Part shown: positions 40,499-49,093 of the stretch, piece after piece | Position numbering within the stretch: the stretch's first letter is position 1 | How the letters are laid out: each line of letters begins with the position of its first letter | Assembly: GCF_014648515.1 (NCBI RefSeq) | Contig: NZ_BMRG01000005.1 | Coordinates: 275,220-339,219 of the forward strand | Reading direction: 5' to 3' | DNA: 64,000 nucleotides | Origin: Saccharothrix coeruleofusca | Lineage (GTDB): Bacteria; Actinomycetota; Actinomycetes; Mycobacteriales; Pseudonocardiaceae | Notes under the pieces: model-generated | What the model saw: only the letters and a program-made list of their open reading frames with translations | Told to the model about the DNA's origin: nothing | Database searches by the model: none | Program-made: the position numbers and the translations under genes

Positions 40499-40825
40499 CT
40501 ACCGGCCCAGCGCGCCGCGGCCGAGGCGGAGCAGGATCAGCGCCAGGTCGCGCCCCTCCGGACCGAGGTCCTTGTAGCGGTTGATGACGTCGATCTCCCG
40601 GTTGTGCACGATCTTGGGGCCGCCCGCGGCCATCCGGGCGGCGCCGATCAGCTTGGAGACCTCGACGCGCCGCTTCACCAGGCGCAGCAGCTCCGCGTCC
40701 AGGTGGTCGATCTCCCGGCGCAGCGCGTCGATGTCCTGGGCGGGGGCGCTGTCCCCGGTGTTGCCCGCGGCGTTCTCCGTGACGCTCTCGGCGGCGCTCT
40801 CCGGGGCGGTGTCGGTGCTGTTCAT
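40499..40825 (-). CDS. Chorismate mutase (AroQ type, intracellular)
   Basis: A 108-residue protein that converts chorismate to prephenate, the branch point to Phe and Tyr. After a Glu/Ala/Thr-rich N-terminus (about 30 residues), the AroQ helix bundle reads IDALRREIDHLDAELLRLVKRR, VEVSKLIGAARM and a C-terminal LALILLRLGRGALGR; the catalytic Arg and Lys positions of the first helix are present. As in mycobacteria (Rv0948c) it is divergent from uvrD1/pcrA, and those short enzymes need DAHP synthase as an activating partner. ATG 40825 has GAGAGG upstream. The leader contains a candidate Phe/Tyr attenuator. Confidence 0.94.
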   Translation of the reverse strand: MNSTDTAPESAAESVTENAAGNTGDSAPAQDIDALRREIDHLDAELLRLVKRRVEVSKLIGAARMAAGGPKIVHNREIDVINRYKDLGPEGRDLALILLRLGRGALGR

Positions 40826-40870
40826 CGTGACCTCTCGACTCTGCTGGGGGAGTCCCTGGTCCGGAAGCGG

Positions 40871-40953
40871 CGAAGCCCCGGGTCCGAGGACTCCGGGGCT
40901 TCGTGGTGGCTTGATCGCGCTAGCGGGCCACGGGAGCCGGAGTCCGGTTCCCG
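40871..40953 (-). promoter_or_regulatory. Candidate transcription attenuator controlling chorismate mutase
   Basis: On the minus strand, three mutually exclusive pairings can be drawn. Hairpin 1:2 (40953-40931) is CGGGA-A-CCGG, loop ACT, CCGG-C-TCCCG. The antiterminator pairs GGACTCCGG (40945-40937) with CCGGAGTCC (40896-40888), nine perfect pairs. The terminator 3:4 pairs 40903-40893 with 40881-40871 (cgaagccccgg with its complement, 11 bp, 11-nt loop). Hairpin 1:2 begins at the last base of the Tyr codon of the leader peptide, so a ribosome stalled at the Phe/Tyr codons would block 1:2, free the antiterminator strand and disrupt the terminator. The terminator ends 45 bases before the chorismate mutase ATG. 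There is no U tract. Confidence 0.72.
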
Positions 40954-40982
40954 TAGAAAAAGTCGAATGCGGCCGCGAGCAC
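40920..40982 (-). CDS. Phe/Tyr-rich leader peptide upstream of chorismate mutase
   Basis: A 20-codon ORF from GTG 40982 to TAG 40922-40920, encoding VLAAAFDFFYGNRTPAPVAR. Codons 6 and 8-10 are Phe, Phe, Phe and Tyr, the end products of the pathway governed by the downstream enzyme. No good ribosome site precedes it, but catgat at 40994-40989 is a reasonable -10 that would put transcription start near 40982, that is, leaderless translation. It is too short to be found by length. Its support is the codon cluster together with the hairpins it overlaps. Confidence 0.68.
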   Translation of the reverse strand: MLAAAFDFFYGNRTPAPVAR

Positions 40983-41041
40983 GACGCCATCATGCCACAA
41001 GCGCTCGGGGCGGCGCGGTCAACCGGTAACGTGGAACCACG

Positions 41042-43354
41042 ATGAGCGCCTTGTTCGACTTGCCCGCAAGTCCCCCCTCCCCCCGGTCCGGTCGGCTGCT
41101 GGAGGACCTCAACCCGGCCCAGCGCAGGGCGGTCGAGCACGCCGGTTCGCCGCTGCTGGTCGTCGCGGGCGCGGGGTCCGGCAAGACCCGCGTGCTCACC
41201 CGCCGCATCGCCTACCTGCTCGCCGAGCGCGGCGCGCACCCCGGCGAGATCATGGCCATCACGTTCACCAACAAGGCCGCCGCGGAGATGAAGGAGCGGG
41301 TGGCCGACCTGGTGGGGCCGCGCGCCCGGTCGATGTGGGTCTCCACGTTCCACTCGATGTGCGTGCGGATCATGCGCCGCGAGGCCAAGACCCTGGGCAT
41401 GTCGTCGAGCTTCTCCATCTACGACTCCGACGACACCCGCAGGCTGATCACGCTGGTGGCCCGCGACCTGGACCTGGACCCCAAGCGCTACCCGGCGCGC
41501 ACGCTGGCCGTGCAGATCTCGAACCTGAAGAACGAGCTGGTCGACGCCGAGACCGCGCGCGAGCGCGCCACCAACGACCTGGAGCGCCGGGTCGCCGAGG
41601 TGTACGCGAGCTACCAGCGCAGGCTGGTCGAGTCCAACTCGCTGGACTTCGACGACCTGATCATGCGCACGGTCGAGCTGCTGCAGGTCTTCCCGGACGT
41701 GGCCGAGCACTACCGCCGCCGCTTCCGGCACGTGCTGGTCGACGAGTACCAGGACACCAACCACGCCCAGTACACGCTGGTCCGCGAGCTGGTCGGCACC
41801 GGAGCGGGCGGCGTCCCGCCCGCCGAGCTGTGCGTGGTGGGCGACGCCGACCAGTCGATCTACGCCTTCCGGGGCGCGACGATCCGCAACATCGTGGAGT
41901 TCGAGCGCGACTACCCGCAGGCGACCACCATCCTGCTGGAGCAGAACTACCGGTCCACGCAGACCATCCTGACCGCCGCCAACGCGGTCATCTCGCGCAA
42001 CCCGGACCGGCGCGACAAGCGGCTGTGGAGCGACCTGGGCGACGGCGAGAAGATCGTCGGCTACGTCGCCGACAACGAGCACGACGAGGCCGCGTTCGTG
42101 GCCGGGGAGATCGACCGGCTGGTCGACAGCGGCGAGGTGGCCAACGGCGAGATCGCCGTGTTCTACCGGACCAACAACCAGTCCCGCGTGTTCGAGGAGA
42201 TCTTCATCCGGCTGGGCCTGCCCTACCGGGTGGTCGGCGGTGTCCGCTTCTACGAGCGGCGCGAGGTCCGCGACGCGCTGGCCTACCTGCGGGTGCTGGC
42301 CAACCCGGAGGACACGGTGTCGCTGCGGCGGGTGCTCAACGTGCCCAAGCGCGGCATCGGCGACCGGGCCGAGGCGTGCGTGTCGACCTACGCCGAGCGC
42401 GAGCGGATCAGCTTCGCCCAGGCGCTGCGCGAGGCCGTGCGCGGCAGGGTGCCGCTGCTCAACCCGCGCTCGCAGCGCGCCATCGCCGGGTTCGTCGAGC
42501 TGCTGGACGAGCTGGGCGCGATGGTCGAGCGCGGCGACGACGTGGCCGACGTGCTGGAGGCGGTGCTCGACCGCACCGCCTACCGGGCCGAGCTGGAGGC
42601 CAGCGACGACCCCCAGGACCACACCCGCGTGGAGAACCTGAACGAGCTGGTCACCGTGGCCCGCGAGTTCGGCGACCTGAGCGCGGCGGTCCCGGTGCCC
42701 GACGAGGACGAGGGGCTGCCGCGAGAGGGCTCGCTGGCGGCGTTCCTGGAGCGGGTGTCGCTGGTGGCCGACGCGGACTCGGTGCCGGACGCGGAGTCCG
42801 ACGGGGTGGTCACGCTGATGACCCTGCACACCGCCAAGGGCCTGGAGTACCCGGTGGTGTTCTGCACCGGGTGGGAGGACGGCGTCTTCCCGCACCTGCG
42901 GGCGCTGGGCGACCCGGCGGAGCTGTCGGAGGAGCGCAGGCTGGCCTACGTGGGCATCACGCGGGCCCAGCGGCGGCTGTACCTGTCGCGGGCGCTGGTG
43001 CGCTCGGCGTGGGGCCAGCCGTCGGCCAACCCGGCGTCGCGGTTCCTGGACGAGATCCCGGCCGACCTGGTGGAGTGGCGGCGGGTGGAGCCGAGGCGCT
43101 CCGCCCCCTCGACGGCCACCACGTGGACCCGCCGCGCCGAGCCGACGCGCCCCGCCCCCTCGGCGAAGGGCTGGCAGGACACCCCGGCGATCAAGCTGGA
43201 GGTGGGCGACCGGGTCAGCCACGACAAGTACGGGCTGGGCTCGGTGGTGGCGGTGGACGGCTCAGGGCCGCGCGCCACGGCCACCATCGACTTCGGCTCC
43301 TCCGGCACGGTGCGGCTGATGCTGATCGGCGGCGTCCCCCTGGTGAAGCTCTAG
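41042..43354 (+). CDS. pcrA: ATP-dependent DNA helicase PcrA/UvrD1
   Basis: A 770-residue superfamily 1A 3'-5' helicase. Motif Q/I region: LNPAQRRAVEHAGSPLLVVAGAGSGKT; motif Ia: ITFTNKAAAEMKERV; motif II: VDEYQDTN; motif III: VVGDADQSIYAFRGA; motif IV: QNYRST; motif V/VI: TLHTAKGLEYPVVF and AYVGITRAQRRLYL. The C-terminal tail ends in a small basic beta domain (VGDRVSHDKYGLGSVV), which in mycobacterial UvrD1 contacts Ku or RNA polymerase. It acts in nucleotide excision repair and removal of replication blocks. It starts at ATG 41042 and is monocistronic. Confidence 0.97.
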   Translation: MSALFDLPASPPSPRSGRLLEDLNPAQRRAVEHAGSPLLVVAGAGSGKTRVLTRRIAYLLAERGAHPGEIMAITFTNKAAAEMKERVADLVGPRARSMWVSTFHSMCVRIMRREAKTLGMSSSFSIYDSDDTRRLITLVARDLDLDPKRYPARTLAVQISNLKNELVDAETARERATNDLERRVAEVYASYQRRLVESNSLDFDDLIMRTVELLQVFPDVAEHYRRRFRHVLVDEYQDTNHAQYTLVRELVGTGAGGVPPAELCVVGDADQSIYAFRGATIRNIVEFERDYPQATTILLEQNYRSTQTILTAANAVISRNPDRRDKRLWSDLGDGEKIVGYVADNEHDEAAFVAGEIDRLVDSGEVANGEIAVFYRTNNQSRVFEEIFIRLGLPYRVVGGVRFYERREVRDALAYLRVLANPEDTVSLRRVLNVPKRGIGDRAEACVSTYAERERISFAQALREAVRGRVPLLNPRSQRAIAGFVELLDELGAMVERGDDVADVLEAVLDRTAYRAELEASDDPQDHTRVENLNELVTVAREFGDLSAAVPVPDEDEGLPREGSLAAFLERVSLVADADSVPDAESDGVVTLMTLHTAKGLEYPVVFCTGWEDGVFPHLRALGDPAELSEERRLAYVGITRAQRRLYLSRALVRSAWGQPSANPASRFLDEIPADLVEWRRVEPRRSAPSTATTWTRRAEPTRPAPSAKGWQDTPAIKLEVGDRVSHDKYGLGSVVAVDGSGPRATATIDFGSSGTVRLMLIGGVPLVKL

Positions 43355-43598
43355 CCCCGGACCCGCGCGTCCGGGCAGGCCGGGCGGTGTTCACGGGCAC
43401 TTTCCGACGACCACGCAACCTCCGCGGCACCCGCGCGTCTGTAGGGGTGTTCCAAGCGGGTTGGCCGGCGTGTTCGGGGCGCACCGGTCAGGGGGCCGGT
43501 TGGGGCGTCGAGGGGGAGGCGGGCACCGCGCGGGGGCGGGGTCCGCGACGAGAGGGGATGACCCCAGGGGGGACCGCGCAGGAGGGTCCACAGGGGTT

Positions 43599-43630
43599 GG
43601 GGCCGGGTCGCATCGCGACCCGGCCCCTTT
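43599..43630 (+). terminator. Strong intrinsic terminator with T-rich end, far downstream of pcrA
   Basis: A perfect 13-bp stem (43599-43611 with 43615-43627) with a 3-base ATC loop is followed by TTTCGCTGT. The T run is on the plus strand. Confidence 0.8.
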
Positions 43631-43755
43631 CGCTGTCCCGGAATTGTCGTACCCCTCTGCTTTGATGGCGATCAAGGGGAACGACGGGGGTGTGCGGTGT
43701 GGACGACGTGGTGGCCGGGCTCGGGGGAGGCGGGCCGATCACGTGGTCCGCACGC

Positions 43756-43792
43756 GCGTGGGGGCCGCACCGGGTCGGTGCGGCCCCCACGC
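43756..43792 (-). terminator. Terminator of the M23 peptidase gene
   Basis: A perfect 16-bp stem (43756-43771 with 43777-43792) and GGGTC loop lie nine bases beyond the peptidase stop. The design closely resembles the hairpin at 50871-50907 (16 bp, GCGTC loop). Confidence 0.85.
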
Positions 43793-43801
43793 GGGCGCTT
43801 G

Positions 43802-44638
43802 TCAGACGCTGATGCCCTTGGAGTTCAGCCAGGTCAGCGGGTTGATCCGCCTGCTGTCCGCGTCCCAGACCTCGAAGTGCAGGTGCGGGCCGGTGGAGAA
43901 GCCGCGGTTGCCCATCCTGGCGATCTGCTGGCCCGCCTGGACCCGCTGGCCCTTGCGGACGGAGTAGGTGTCCATGTGGCCGTACACGGTGACCATGCCG
44001 TCGTCGTGCTGGATCTTGACCCACAGGCCGTACCCGCTGGCCTCGCCCGCCTCGATGACGACGCCGTCGGCGGCGGCGTAGAGGGGGGTGCCGATGGGGC
44101 CGGCGATGTCGATGCCGTAGTGCATCTCGCCCCAGCGGCCGCCGTAGCCGGAGGTGTACGAGCCCTTGGCGGGCAGCGCGTACTTGGGGCGGCGGGCCTC
44201 GGCCTCGGCGGCCTCGCGGGCCTCGCTGATGCGCTGGCTCTTGGCGAGCTTCTGGGCCTCCACGGCCGAGTCCACCGTCTTGGCGACGGGGAGCACCTGG
44301 GGCGCGGCGGCGCCGGAGCCGCCGACGCCGAACGCGGCGGCGCCCTCCTTGGCGTTGGCCAGCGGGGTGACCTCGTCGGTGGAGGAGGAAGGGGTGCCCA
44401 GCGCCTGCAGCGTCTGCGCGGCGCCCGCCGCGGCGAACGCGCCTACCGCGACGGCGGCGACGACGATGCGGCCGCGCAGGGCCGACGGAGGCGGCGGCAG
44501 CCGGTGCGTGGCGACAGCGCGCGTGGACGCGCGGTCGACCGCCTCGTCGAGCACTTCCGAACCTGCCTGGCCGCCGGGGGAGCGGTGTCGGGACAAAACC
44601 TGGCCTTCCGTCTTCGGGGAGTCCGGTCGGGGGGACAC
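43802..44638 (-). CDS. M23/LytM-domain peptidoglycan endopeptidase-like membrane protein
   Basis: A 278-residue protein. After a cytosolic basic N-terminus comes one membrane helix (RIVVAAVAVGAFAAAGAAQT, about 56-75), a coiled-coil-prone segment (AQKLAKSQRISEAREAAEAEARR) and an M23 domain with zinc ligands in MHYGIDIAG and GPHLHFEVW plus VYGHMD. All key ligands are present, so it may be an active D,L-endopeptidase outside the membrane. It matches Rv0950c in place. The start is GTG 44638; a TTG at about 44597 with a better ribosome site (GGAAGG) is an alternative that would shorten it by 14 residues. I found no recognisable c-di-AMP riboswitch upstream. Confidence 0.9.
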   Translation of the reverse strand: MSPRPDSPKTEGQVLSRHRSPGGQAGSEVLDEAVDRASTRAVATHRLPPPPSALRGRIVVAAVAVGAFAAAGAAQTLQALGTPSSSTDEVTPLANAKEGAAAFGVGGSGAAAPQVLPVAKTVDSAVEAQKLAKSQRISEAREAAEAEARRPKYALPAKGSYTSGYGGRWGEMHYGIDIAGPIGTPLYAAADGVVIEAGEASGYGLWVKIQHDDGMVTVYGHMDTYSVRKGQRVQAGQQIARMGNRGFSTGPHLHFEVWDADSRRINPLTWLNSKGISV

Positions 44639-44780
44639 CGGGCGGGGGATCCCGGTTGAGCCGGTCGGGGTACCGACTCGTTGTCCAGCTCGTGACCAGA
44701 CCGTGACAACGGACCGGGGGAAGATAACGGGACGGAAGCCCGGAGAGCAATCCCCTGTGCCGATGTCTACCGAATAGCCG

Positions 44781-45797
44781 TCATACGGATGGCCCAGTGG
44801 CGACGGCGTGACCGCCCGTCGATCCCTTAGGGGTAAACCCCGTGGGTACAGGCACGATGGGGTGCGGTTCGACGTCGTCCGGACGGGTGATGGCGGTCAC
44901 CACTGCGTGCACGGTGCGGCTGTCGACAGGCAGCGAAAGGTGACCCGAATCACGTATCTGGTGCTCCTCGACGTGCAACGCCGGGTGCTCCAACCGGGCG
45001 TTGCGCTGCGGGATGATCACCTGGTCCATCTCGCTCCACACCACGACGAACCGCGTGCGGCACGGCCGGGTGCACTCGGCCAGCTCCCGCAGCAGTTCCG
45101 ACCCCGGCCTGAGCTGCCTGGTCAGCGAGGTGGGGAACAGGTAGGCGGCCAGCGTCCCGCCGTGCGGCGACCCCAGGGTCACCAGCGTCTTCACCCGCGC
45201 GTCGCCACGCAGGCGCTGCACGTAGTAGCGGGCGATGAGCCCGCCCAGCGAGTGCCCGACCACGTGCACGCGGTCGGCGCCCGTCTGCTCGCAGACGCGC
45301 TCGACGTGCTCGCCCAGCAGCGCGGCCGCGCGCCGGACATCACCGGTCAACGCGGTGAGCACGCTGTAGTTCACCGCGTGGACCACCCCGAAGCCCCGCC
45401 TCCGCAGCGCTCCCGACAGCACCGCGAAGGCGGAGCGGTTGTCCCCGATACCGTGCACCAGCACGATGGGGGTGCCCGCCGCGTCCATGGCCGAAACGAC
45501 CAGGCCCCGCTGGCGCGGCGGCAGCCGGTCGGTCCGGTAGTGCCGGAGGGGTCCCTCCGGACGCAGTCGCTCCTCCAGCGCTCCCCACGGGTAGAGCACC
45601 GAGTGGGCCGCCAGCCACGCCGCCTCGACCGCGACACCGCGCAGCCCACCAGGCGATACGACGGTCCGGAAGATCGACGCGGCTTTGTCCGCCGCCGCCA
45701 GCGCGACCTTCGCCCCGAGCCCGGCACGGGCCCGGACCTCGCCCAGGCCGCGCAGCCCGATACCACCCGTACGGGTGAAAGTAGGTGACGGTTCCAC
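44781..45797 (-). CDS. Alpha/beta hydrolase, lipase-like
   Basis: A hydrolase of about 338 residues. The nucleophile elbow is VVGHSLGGLIARYYVQ, with an oxyanion segment PIVLVHGIGDNRSAF, an acid region VVWSEMDQVI and a late His in DSGHLSLP. A triacylglycerol lipase or esterase is likely; LGSPHGGTLAAYLFP is typical of the cutinase-like/PGAP1-like lipase group. GTG 45797 is the best start I can justify, but the N-terminus is uncertain because the frame stays open upstream. No clear signal peptide is seen. It is divergent from the 46041 membrane gene. Confidence 0.83.
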   Translation of the reverse strand: MEPSPTFTRTGGIGLRGLGEVRARAGLGAKVALAAADKAASIFRTVVSPGGLRGVAVEAAWLAAHSVLYPWGALEERLRPEGPLRHYRTDRLPPRQRGLVVSAMDAAGTPIVLVHGIGDNRSAFAVLSGALRRRGFGVVHAVNYSVLTALTGDVRRAAALLGEHVERVCEQTGADRVHVVGHSLGGLIARYYVQRLRGDARVKTLVTLGSPHGGTLAAYLFPTSLTRQLRPGSELLRELAECTRPCRTRFVVVWSEMDQVIIPQRNARLEHPALHVEEHQIRDSGHLSLPVDSRTVHAVVTAITRPDDVEPHPIVPVPTGFTPKGSTGGHAVATGPSV

Positions 45798-46040
45798 GAA
45801 CAGCGGATACCCGCCGCCAAACCTCGACCCCCGTCGCGGCGCCCCCCGGCGCCACCGCTCCTCCCGCCCCTCGCCAGTCCTGCCGAGCACCGCCAGGCCG
45901 GTGCTCCCCCGATGTGGAATTTCCCCGTTCCACCCCGCCCAACGAGCCGTCGCGGCGATCCATTCCCACCGGCGGGGGGACTTTCGGGCAAGGTTTCCGG
46001 GGGGATTCCACGGGACCGCCGCTTTGCTAGCGTCGGGCCG

Positions 46041-47675
46041 ATGATCGGAACCGCTGAGCCGGTGTCCCCGGCCACCACCCGGCTCCGCGCGGCCCTCGCC
46101 ACGAGCGTCGCGGGCGCGCTGCTGACCGCGCTGGGCCCGGTGCTGCGCGTGGTCGACCCGAGCGCCCCGCCCGCCTTCACCGCGTGGCCGCTGCTCGCCC
46201 CGCTGGCACTGGCCCCGGTCGCCGCCGCCGCGCTGCTGCTCTCCAGGGGGCGGACCAGCGCCGCCGCGGCGGCACTGGTGGCCATCGGCGCCTTCGCCCC
46301 CGGCGCGGCGCTGCGCGACCTCCAGCTCGCGGTGGCCCCGACCGGCGCGGCCCGCCCCGAGCTGTTCCGCCAGACCAGCCTGACCGCCCCCACCCCGACC
46401 ACCGGCCTGTGGCTGCTGCTCGCGGGCCACGCCCTGATCCTCGTCGCGGCGCTGCTCGCGGCCACCGCGCCGGGCGAGCCGGACGGCGGCGCGGGCCGCC
46501 CCCGGTTCGGCCGCACCGCGACCGCGGGCGTGATCGCGGCGGTCGGCCTGCTCATGGCCCCCTTCACGGCCACCGACGCGCTGATCCCGGTGCGGGGCGC
46601 GCTGGACTCGCCCGCGCTGGTCATGGCGGGCGGCGCGCTGCTGGCCGCGGCGGCCGCCCTGGTGGGCGTGGTGGCGGCCAGCGCGGCCGACGCCGAGCGG
46701 CGGCGCGGCGCGCTGCTGAGCGGGGCCGCGGTCCTGCTGGGCCTGGCGCTGCCCCCGGTCGCGGCCGGGCTGCTGGTGGACGGCCTCGGCCTGGCGGCGG
46801 GCCCGTTCCTGGTGCTGGTGGGCGCGGTGGTCTTCGCGTGGCCGGAGACCGAGCGGCCCGACCGCGCGGTGGAGCTGCCCGGCGGGCGCCGCCTGCACCG
46901 GGTCGCCGCCGGGCTGGGACTGCTGGCCGCCGCGGCCGCCGCGGCGGGCGCCGCCGCGCCGCAGCTGACCCTGCCCGAGGGGCTGGCCCAGCCCAACGAC
47001 TACGCCGCCCGCCCGCTGTGGCCCGCCGCCGCGCTGGTCGCCGCGCTGGCCCTGGCCCTGCTCGCGCGCACCGCCGTCCGCCCGGCGTTCGCGGTCGCCC
47101 TGGTCGTGCTGCCGATGACCGCGGCGGGCGCGCTGGACGCGGCGTTCGCCGCCACGCGGGTGCAGTCGGTCCAGCCCGGTCCCGGCGTGTGGTTCACCGC
47201 GCTGTCGGTCCTGGTCGCCGCGGTCGCCGCGGTCGCCGCCGCGGTGGCGGGCTCGGTCGAGCGCGACGAGGACGGCGCGGCACCCCAGGGCCGGGTCCCG
47301 CTGCCGCCGCTGGCCGCCACCCTGATCGCCGCGCTGCTGGCCGTGGGCGCGTTCGTCCTGCCCGTGCTGCGCGCGGCCGACTTCGTCGCCATCGGCGCGC
47401 TCGACCTGCGGATCGGCTCGTGGGGGCTGCTGCTGGCGCTGGCCACCGTGCTGGCCGCGGCGGCGGTGGCGCCGCGAGCCCGACCGGGGCGCGGCGCGGC
47501 CGTGCTGCTGGGCGCGGCGCTGGTGCTGGCCGTGCGCGCCCTGGAGTACCCGCTGACCGCCGCCCGCGCCCAGGACGCCACCCCCGGGCCGGGGCTGTGG
47601 CTGGCACTGGCGGGCGCGCTGGCGTTCACGGCCGCCTGCGCGCTGAACACGACCCGGCGCACGACCTCACGCTGA
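46041..47675 (+). CDS. Large Ala-rich multi-pass membrane protein of unknown function
   Basis: A 544-residue protein starting at ATG 46041. It alternates about a dozen or more hydrophobic helices (LAPLALAPVAAAALLLSRG, LVMAGGALLAAAAALVGVVAA, LIAALLAVGAFVLPVL and others) with short loops, and it is extremely rich in Ala, Leu and Val. No transporter signature, ATPase or enzyme motif is visible. The repeated spacing of helices (SLTAPTPTTGLWLLLAGHA; VQPGPGVWFTALSVL; DATPGPGLWLALAGALA) suggests three related segments each ending in a PGPGLW-like turn. It is not part of the mycobacterial M23-sucC order, so it is an insertion relative to that block. Confidence 0.65.
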   Translation: MIGTAEPVSPATTRLRAALATSVAGALLTALGPVLRVVDPSAPPAFTAWPLLAPLALAPVAAAALLLSRGRTSAAAAALVAIGAFAPGAALRDLQLAVAPTGAARPELFRQTSLTAPTPTTGLWLLLAGHALILVAALLAATAPGEPDGGAGRPRFGRTATAGVIAAVGLLMAPFTATDALIPVRGALDSPALVMAGGALLAAAAALVGVVAASAADAERRRGALLSGAAVLLGLALPPVAAGLLVDGLGLAAGPFLVLVGAVVFAWPETERPDRAVELPGGRRLHRVAAGLGLLAAAAAAAGAAAPQLTLPEGLAQPNDYAARPLWPAAALVAALALALLARTAVRPAFAVALVVLPMTAAGALDAAFAATRVQSVQPGPGVWFTALSVLVAAVAAVAAAVAGSVERDEDGAAPQGRVPLPPLAATLIAALLAVGAFVLPVLRAADFVAIGALDLRIGSWGLLLALATVLAAAAVAPRARPGRGAAVLLGAALVLAVRALEYPLTAARAQDATPGPGLWLALAGALAFTAACALNTTRRTTSR

Positions 47676-47921
47676 TCTGAACCGGTGTGGTGATCGACCT
47701 CACCACCCGTTATGACCCACCTCACGGGCAGCGGATGCGGCTGGGTCCGGCCCGGTCGATAGTGTCTTGCGCAGCCGCGTCGAGCCGGTCCCCACCACGG
47801 CTATGCCGGCGTTCCAGGTGATGCCTGGTACGTGTGGGCACCAGGCTCCAGCCTGGAGCGCCGGACCAGCGAGGACCGCACCCGGACGCGGCGTCCGACA
47901 CCGACGTCGCAGGAGACCCGA
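47676..47921 (+). promoter_or_regulatory. Promoter and long leader of sucCD
   Basis: A -10-like tagtgt at 47760-47765 (gatagtgtcttgcg) would give a leader of about 150 bases. Within it, cctggt and accagg (47825-47846) can pair, as can the overlapping ccaggct/agcctgg (47841-47856), so two alternative small hairpins compete. AGGAG at 47911-47915 is the sucC ribosome site. Confidence 0.45.
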
Positions 47922-49091
47922 GTGGACCTGTACGAGTACCAGGCGAAGGACCTCTTCGCCGCCCACGACGTCCCGGTACTGCCGGGCGACGTGGCGAGCA
48001 CCCCCGCCGAGGCCAAGGCCATCGCCGAGCGCTTCGGCCAGACCGTCGTGGTCAAGGCCCAGGTCAAGACGGGTGGCCGGGGCAAGGCGGGCGGCGTCAA
48101 GCTCGCCGAGACCCCGGACGAGACCGAGGCCAAGGCCGAGGCCATCCTCGGGCTGGACATCAAGGGCCACGTCGTGCACCGCGTGCTGGTGACGCCCGCG
48201 TCCGACATCGCCGAGGAGTACTACTTCTCCTTCCTGCTCGACCGCGCCAACCGGACCTTCCTGGCGATGGCCTCGGTCGAGGGCGGCATGGACATCGAGG
48301 AGGTCGCCGCCACCAAGCCCGAGGCGCTGGCCAAGGTCCCGGTGGACGCCGCCAAGGGCGTCGACCTGGCCAAGGCCCAGGAGATCGTGGCCGCGGCCAA
48401 GTTCCCCGCCGAGGTCGCCGACCAGGTGGCCGAGGTCATCGTGAAGCTCTGGGACACCTTCGTGTCCGAGGACGCCACGCTGGTCGAGGTCAACCCGCTG
48501 GTGCGCGACCCCGAGGGCAAGATCGTCGCCCTGGACGGCAAGGTGACGCTGGACGACAACGCGTCCTTCCGCCACCCCGCGCACGCGGACCTGGTCGACA
48601 AGCAGACCGAGGACCCGCTGGAGGCCAAGGCCAAGGCCAAGGACCTCAACTACGTCAAGCTCGACGGCCAGGTCGGCATCATCGGCAACGGCGCCGGTCT
48701 GGTCATGTCCACCCTCGACGTGGTGGCCTACGCGGGCGAGAAGCACAAGGGCGTCAAGCCCGCGAACTTCCTCGACATCGGCGGCGGCGCGTCCGCCGAG
48801 GTCATGGCCAACGGCCTGGACATCATCCTGGGCGACCCGGACGTGCGCAGCGTGTTCGTCAACGTCTTCGGCGGCATCACCGCCTGCGACGCGGTGGCCA
48901 ACGGCATCGTCAAGGCCCTGGAGATGCTGGGCGACGAGGCGAGCAAGCCGCTGGTCGTGCGCCTGGACGGCAACAACGTGGAGGAGGGCCGCCGCATCCT
49001 GGCCGAGGCCAACCACCCGCTGGTGACCGTGGTGGACACTATGGACAACGCGGCCGACAAGGCCGCCGAGCTCGCGGCTGCGGGGGTCTGA
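47922..49091 (+). CDS. sucC: Succinyl-CoA synthetase (ADP-forming), beta subunit
   Basis: A 389-residue ATP-grasp subunit of the TCA-cycle enzyme that makes succinate plus ATP from succinyl-CoA. It starts [19 protein letters not shown] at GTG 47922. The ATP-grasp core is [18 protein letters not shown], followed by [22 protein letters not shown], and the C-terminal flavodoxin-like part has [17 protein letters not shown] and [16 protein letters not shown]. sucD follows after two bases, giving an obvious operon. Confidence 0.98.
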   Translation: MDLYEYQAKDLFAAHDVPVLPGDVASTPAEAKAIAERFGQTVVVKAQVKTGGRGKAGGVKLAETPDETEAKAEAILGLDIKGHVVHRVLVTPASDIAEEYYFSFLLDRANRTFLAMASVEGGMDIEEVAATKPEALAKVPVDAAKGVDLAKAQEIVAAAKFPAEVADQVAEVIVKLWDTFVSEDATLVEVNPLVRDPEGKIVALDGKVTLDDNASFRHPAHADLVDKQTEDPLEAKAKAKDLNYVKLDGQVGIIGNGAGLVMSTLDVVAYAGEKHKGVKPANFLDIGGGASAEVMANGLDIILGDPDVRSVFVNVFGGITACDAVANGIVKALEMLGDEASKPLVVRLDGNNVEEGRRILAEANHPLVTVVDTMDNAADKAAELAAAGV

Positions 49092-49093
49092 CG

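Larger units (their letters stand above)
43355..43801. other. 447-base intergenic region between pcrA and the M23 peptidase gene
   Basis: No credible protein gene is visible. It holds an immediate GC hairpin after pcrA (ccccggacccgcgcgtccggg region), a strong plus-strand terminator at 43599-43630, an imperfect inverted repeat ctttgat/atcaagg near 43659-43676, and the M23 gene terminator at 43756-43792. The plus-strand terminator lies 245 bases after the pcrA stop, so either pcrA has a long 3' UTR or an unannotated RNA ends here. Confidence 0.6.

Noticed and set aside
40499-43222. 907-codon open frame antisense to pcrA running into chorismate mutase
   Set aside because: Only the last 108 codons have chorismate mutase character; the rest mirrors pcrA codons and is low-complexity, a GC-bias artefact.
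43644-43672. TTGTCG...TTTGAT promoter-like pair before a short frame at about 43698
   Set aside because: Spacing is 11 bases, too short for a promoter, and the following frame is antisense to the M23 terminator and gene.
44639-44780. Possible c-di-AMP (ydaO-type) riboswitch before the M23 peptidase
   Set aside because: The expected conserved core strings are not seen on the minus strand; only ordinary short inverted repeats are present.
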